Of a DNA stretch of 64,000 nucleotides, positions 61,538 through 64,000 are shown piece after piece. The notes beneath the pieces were generated by a model. That model made no database searches and had not been told where the DNA came from. It was given only the letters and a program-made list of their open reading frames with translations. Source of the DNA: Zobellia roscoffensis (GTDB lineage Bacteria; Bacteroidota; Bacteroidia; Flavobacteriales; Flavobacteriaceae); assembly GCF_015330165.1 (NCBI RefSeq), contig NZ_JADDXT010000002.1:4318911-4382910 (forward strand), given 5' to 3'. Numbering within the stretch: the first letter of the stretch is position 1; each line of letters begins with the position of its first letter. A program made the position numbers and the translations under genes.

Positions 61538-63931
61538 CTAATTATCAGGCTTTAAAGTAAGTTGTGATTTTGAAGTTGATACTATCTCTTCTTTATTAAG
61601 CATCATCTTACGGAACTCTCCATTCACGTACATTCCTGCCTGGTCTTTATAATGCTCACTAAATGGATTGCCTGACTGGCCCGTTGGTAAAATACTTATA
61701 CCATTTTCCACATCAGAAAAATCAATTACCCTGCGAGTGGAAGGTCCCGAGCTAACTTTATAAACCCCATCTTCCGTATACGGAAAATATAAATTATTTA
61801 TAACCTCACGCGTTCCGTTTACCCCAAATGGCCCCACGTTAAAAAATGACCTAAGCGCCTCAATTTGACCAATAGGATGACCATGCTCTATGGTATGAAC
61901 TCTACCCCAAACCCATGAAGCACTATCTTCTCCTAAAGTTGTTTCTAAATTTTGTAATGCTTCCCGAAATGAAACATTGACTATATCAGTTTGACTTTCT
62001 GCAATATTCAACGTGCTAATATCATCCCACCAAATGGAATTTTCATTAGCAAAAATAGGAGCCATGGTACGCTTTATTAGGTGCGTATTCATTATTTCTT
62101 CAAAAAGAATATCTCCCAATTCATCTTTAAAAATGTGTTTTAAAATACAATACATCCATTTATGATAAACAGTAGCCTCTATACTTGTCTTCGGGTAATC
62201 TCCTCTCCATTGTTTTAAAGCATCTAAAATTTTCAGTTGCCCCGTACTCAGGCCATCTATTTTTAGTTTACTAAGGAGCATGGTTACAATTTCAACATTG
62301 ACCGGAGAGGTATTGTCATTAATCATATGACCAACAGCTTCCTTATCCCAATCACCTTTACTTTCTAAAAGTTGAAAGATTCGTCTAGCCCTATTCTCAG
62401 GAAGATAATAACCAGGATACAACATTCCTGCAATAGAATCTGGTTGATTATTTGCTGAATAAACATAATGCCAAGGTGGATTAATAGTATGGGGGTTTTC
62501 ACTAAAATCTAAATATTCCTTTTCTACAGGAAGCCCCTTACCTTCTTCACTCACAAATTTTGTATGTATACTGTCCGGAATCGTATACAACTTAGCCGCA
62601 GCCCAATAGGCCACATTATCTTCTGCATCCCCATAAACAATACCTAAACCAGGTGCATGAAGCCCTTCTAAAGCTTTTTTAAATTCACCTAGGCCATTTG
62701 CGTAAGACATATTATGCAAACTATTCAATAATTGATTTTCCACCTTGGTAAATACCCACCACATAGAAACAGGTCGTTCTCCGGTAACCTGATCTGCAAT
62801 ACCATTTAAAACAGGGCCATGATGTGTTTTTTTATAGGAAAAATGGATATCGTCTGAATCTTTGACTTTTATAGTTTTAGATATTATCTCATAATCTTTC
62901 CATTCATCCCCCTTTTTATACTTTCTTGGGTCCGTTGGATGTGTTTTTTCGTAATAAAAATCAACATCGTCATTCTCAAACATGGTCATACCATAAGCTA
63001 ACTTCCTATTGTGCCCTAAAACAGGATACGGCACACCTGCTAAATGATACCCGTACTTCTCATAACTAGGCGTACTTACATGAGCTTCATACCACACGGA
63101 AGGCTGAGAAAACCCTATGTGAGGGTCATTTGCAAAAATGACTTTTCCATTTTTGGTCTTTTCTGCTGCTATTGCCCAACCATTGCTCCCTTCAAAAAGA
63201 GGAATTGATAATTTTTCCAAAGAAGACATCACCTCGGAAATTGATTTTTGTATAGAATCCGCTCGATTACGGGGATAGTTCTTTATCCATAGTGTAGTTG
63301 TATCACTATCTATTTCTAAATCCTTTAAATACTCAAAACCCAATTTATCTTTTATCCTACTCAACAAAGGATCCGTTTTATGCGCCATAGCAAAACTGAA
63401 AGCCATATAGCCCAAAGTATTGTACACATCTTTTAAAACAAACGGTTTCTTTTCTGTACCAGTAAGGTAAAACTCTACAGGCGTAGGGCCTTCGTCAATG
63501 AACTGGTTAATTCCATCTAAATAAGCCAATGACAATTGAACCGACTCATCATTGCTGTTTACTTTAGCTATGGTTTCTGAGGAATAATCATCTACGCCCA
63601 ATGCCAAGAAAAACTTATCCGTTCCCAGTAAATCTTTTCCAAAAACTTCCGCAAGTCTACCGCTGCCGATACGACGCAACAACTCCATTTGCCAAAGCCT
63701 ATCCTGCGCATGAACATAACCAAGCGCCTTAAAAGCATCTGCATCATTTTCCGCATAAATATGTGGAATTCCGTAAGTGTCGTAATAAACCTGTACTTCC
63801 TCAGAAAGACCCCGAAGTTTTGTTTCACCGTCGTAGTCAGGTTTCAAATGATATGTAAAACTGCCAATAGCCACTGCCAGTACACCAATAAGAGCAAGCA
63901 ACCCCCACCCCAATCGCTTAAATCTATTCAT
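61538..63931 (-). CDS. Penicillin acylase family protein
   Basis: 797 residues. A membrane or signal segment (about 7-27) exports it to the periplasm. The precursor has an alpha chain with YGIPHIYAENDADAFKALGYVHAQDRLWQMELLRR, a spacer, and the beta chain starting at Ser249 of GSNGWAIAAEKT, the autocatalytic N-terminal nucleophile of Ntn hydrolases. Later NDPHIGFSQPSVWYEAH and HGPVLN are conserved too. Such enzymes hydrolyse amides such as penicillins or acyl-homoserine lactones; the natural substrate is unknown. Confidence 0.92.
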   Translation of the reverse strand: MNRFKRLGWGLLALIGVLAVAIGSFTYHLKPDYDGETKLRGLSEEVQVYYDTYGIPHIYAENDADAFKALGYVHAQDRLWQMELLRRIGSGRLAEVFGKDLLGTDKFFLALGVDDYSSETIAKVNSNDESVQLSLAYLDGINQFIDEGPTPVEFYLTGTEKKPFVLKDVYNTLGYMAFSFAMAHKTDPLLSRIKDKLGFEYLKDLEIDSDTTTLWIKNYPRNRADSIQKSISEVMSSLEKLSIPLFEGSNGWAIAAEKTKNGKVIFANDPHIGFSQPSVWYEAHVSTPSYEKYGYHLAGVPYPVLGHNRKLAYGMTMFENDDVDFYYEKTHPTDPRKYKKGDEWKDYEIISKTIKVKDSDDIHFSYKKTHHGPVLNGIADQVTGERPVSMWWVFTKVENQLLNSLHNMSYANGLGEFKKALEGLHAPGLGIVYGDAEDNVAYWAAAKLYTIPDSIHTKFVSEEGKGLPVEKEYLDFSENPHTINPPWHYVYSANNQPDSIAGMLYPGYYLPENRARRIFQLLESKGDWDKEAVGHMINDNTSPVNVEIVTMLLSKLKIDGLSTGQLKILDALKQWRGDYPKTSIEATVYHKWMYCILKHIFKDELGDILFEEIMNTHLIKRTMAPIFANENSIWWDDISTLNIAESQTDIVNVSFREALQNLETTLGEDSASWVWGRVHTIEHGHPIGQIEALRSFFNVGPFGVNGTREVINNLYFPYTEDGVYKVSSGPSTRRVIDFSDVENGISILPTGQSGNPFSEHYKDQAGMYVNGEFRKMMLNKEEIVSTSKSQLTLKPDN

Positions 63932-64000
63932 TTAAGTCAAAGTTTTGATGTAATATAAGAATTATTTATAAGGCGATTAAAATTGATAGATGAATGGTAA

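Overview
The window looks like a chromosome segment of a marine-type member of the Bacteroidota, most likely family Flavobacteriaceae. Support: an AT-rich genome, a type VI secretion system of the Bacteroidota-only subtype (T6SSiii, with TssN and TssO), conjugation proteins of the Bacteroides TraN/TraO type, a class II (about 490-residue) ketol-acid reductoisomerase, and Bacteroidota-style -7 promoter boxes (TAnnTTTG) before leuC, ilvD and the MFS gene. No rRNA, tRNA, CRISPR array or complete insertion sequence was seen.

Left part (1 to about 38.2 kb) is an accessory island. At the left edge lie the start of a small lipoprotein (TraQ-like position), a TraO-like outer-membrane protein and a TraN-like DUF4138 protein. 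Next come secreted and membrane proteins that look like immunity genes (2.1 to 5.5 kb), then an Hcp-linked effector candidate, a second Hcp, the sheath genes tssC and tssB, and the main hcp (6.5 to 9.6 kb). A PKD protein (TssP candidate) is divergent to the core operon: NlpC/P60 lipoprotein, tssG, tssN, tssK, tssO, clpV, tssE, tssF (11.0 to 20.0 kb). Two vgrG genes follow, each heading its own cargo cassette. The first carries a DUF4280 (PAAR-like) protein with a lipase-like domain and a lipoprotein immunity candidate. The second carries an unknown 287-residue protein, a DUF4280 protein with a nuclease-like tip, and three immunity candidates.

From 32.2 to 38.2 kb the island is a scrap yard: copies of a two-hairpin repeat, a fragment of traN abutting a 5'-truncated Rhs toxin gene with a GHH nuclease tip, its immunity candidate, orphan immunity-like genes, and a second intact traN-like gene. 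Two same-strand traN-like genes therefore bracket the T6SS island.

Right part (38.4 to 64 kb) is ordinary core metabolism. leuC-leuD, then leuA-leuB, make leucine on the plus strand. On the minus strand, ilvD-ilvB-(two methyltransferases)-ilvN-ilvC-ilvA supplies isoleucine and valine; it reads towards leu and is separated from it by an MFS exporter and GapN. The 5-oxoprolinase set pxpA-pxpB-pxpC, two small unknown genes, two tiny membrane ORFs, a YifB/ComM ATPase and a penicillin-acylase-family enzyme close the window.
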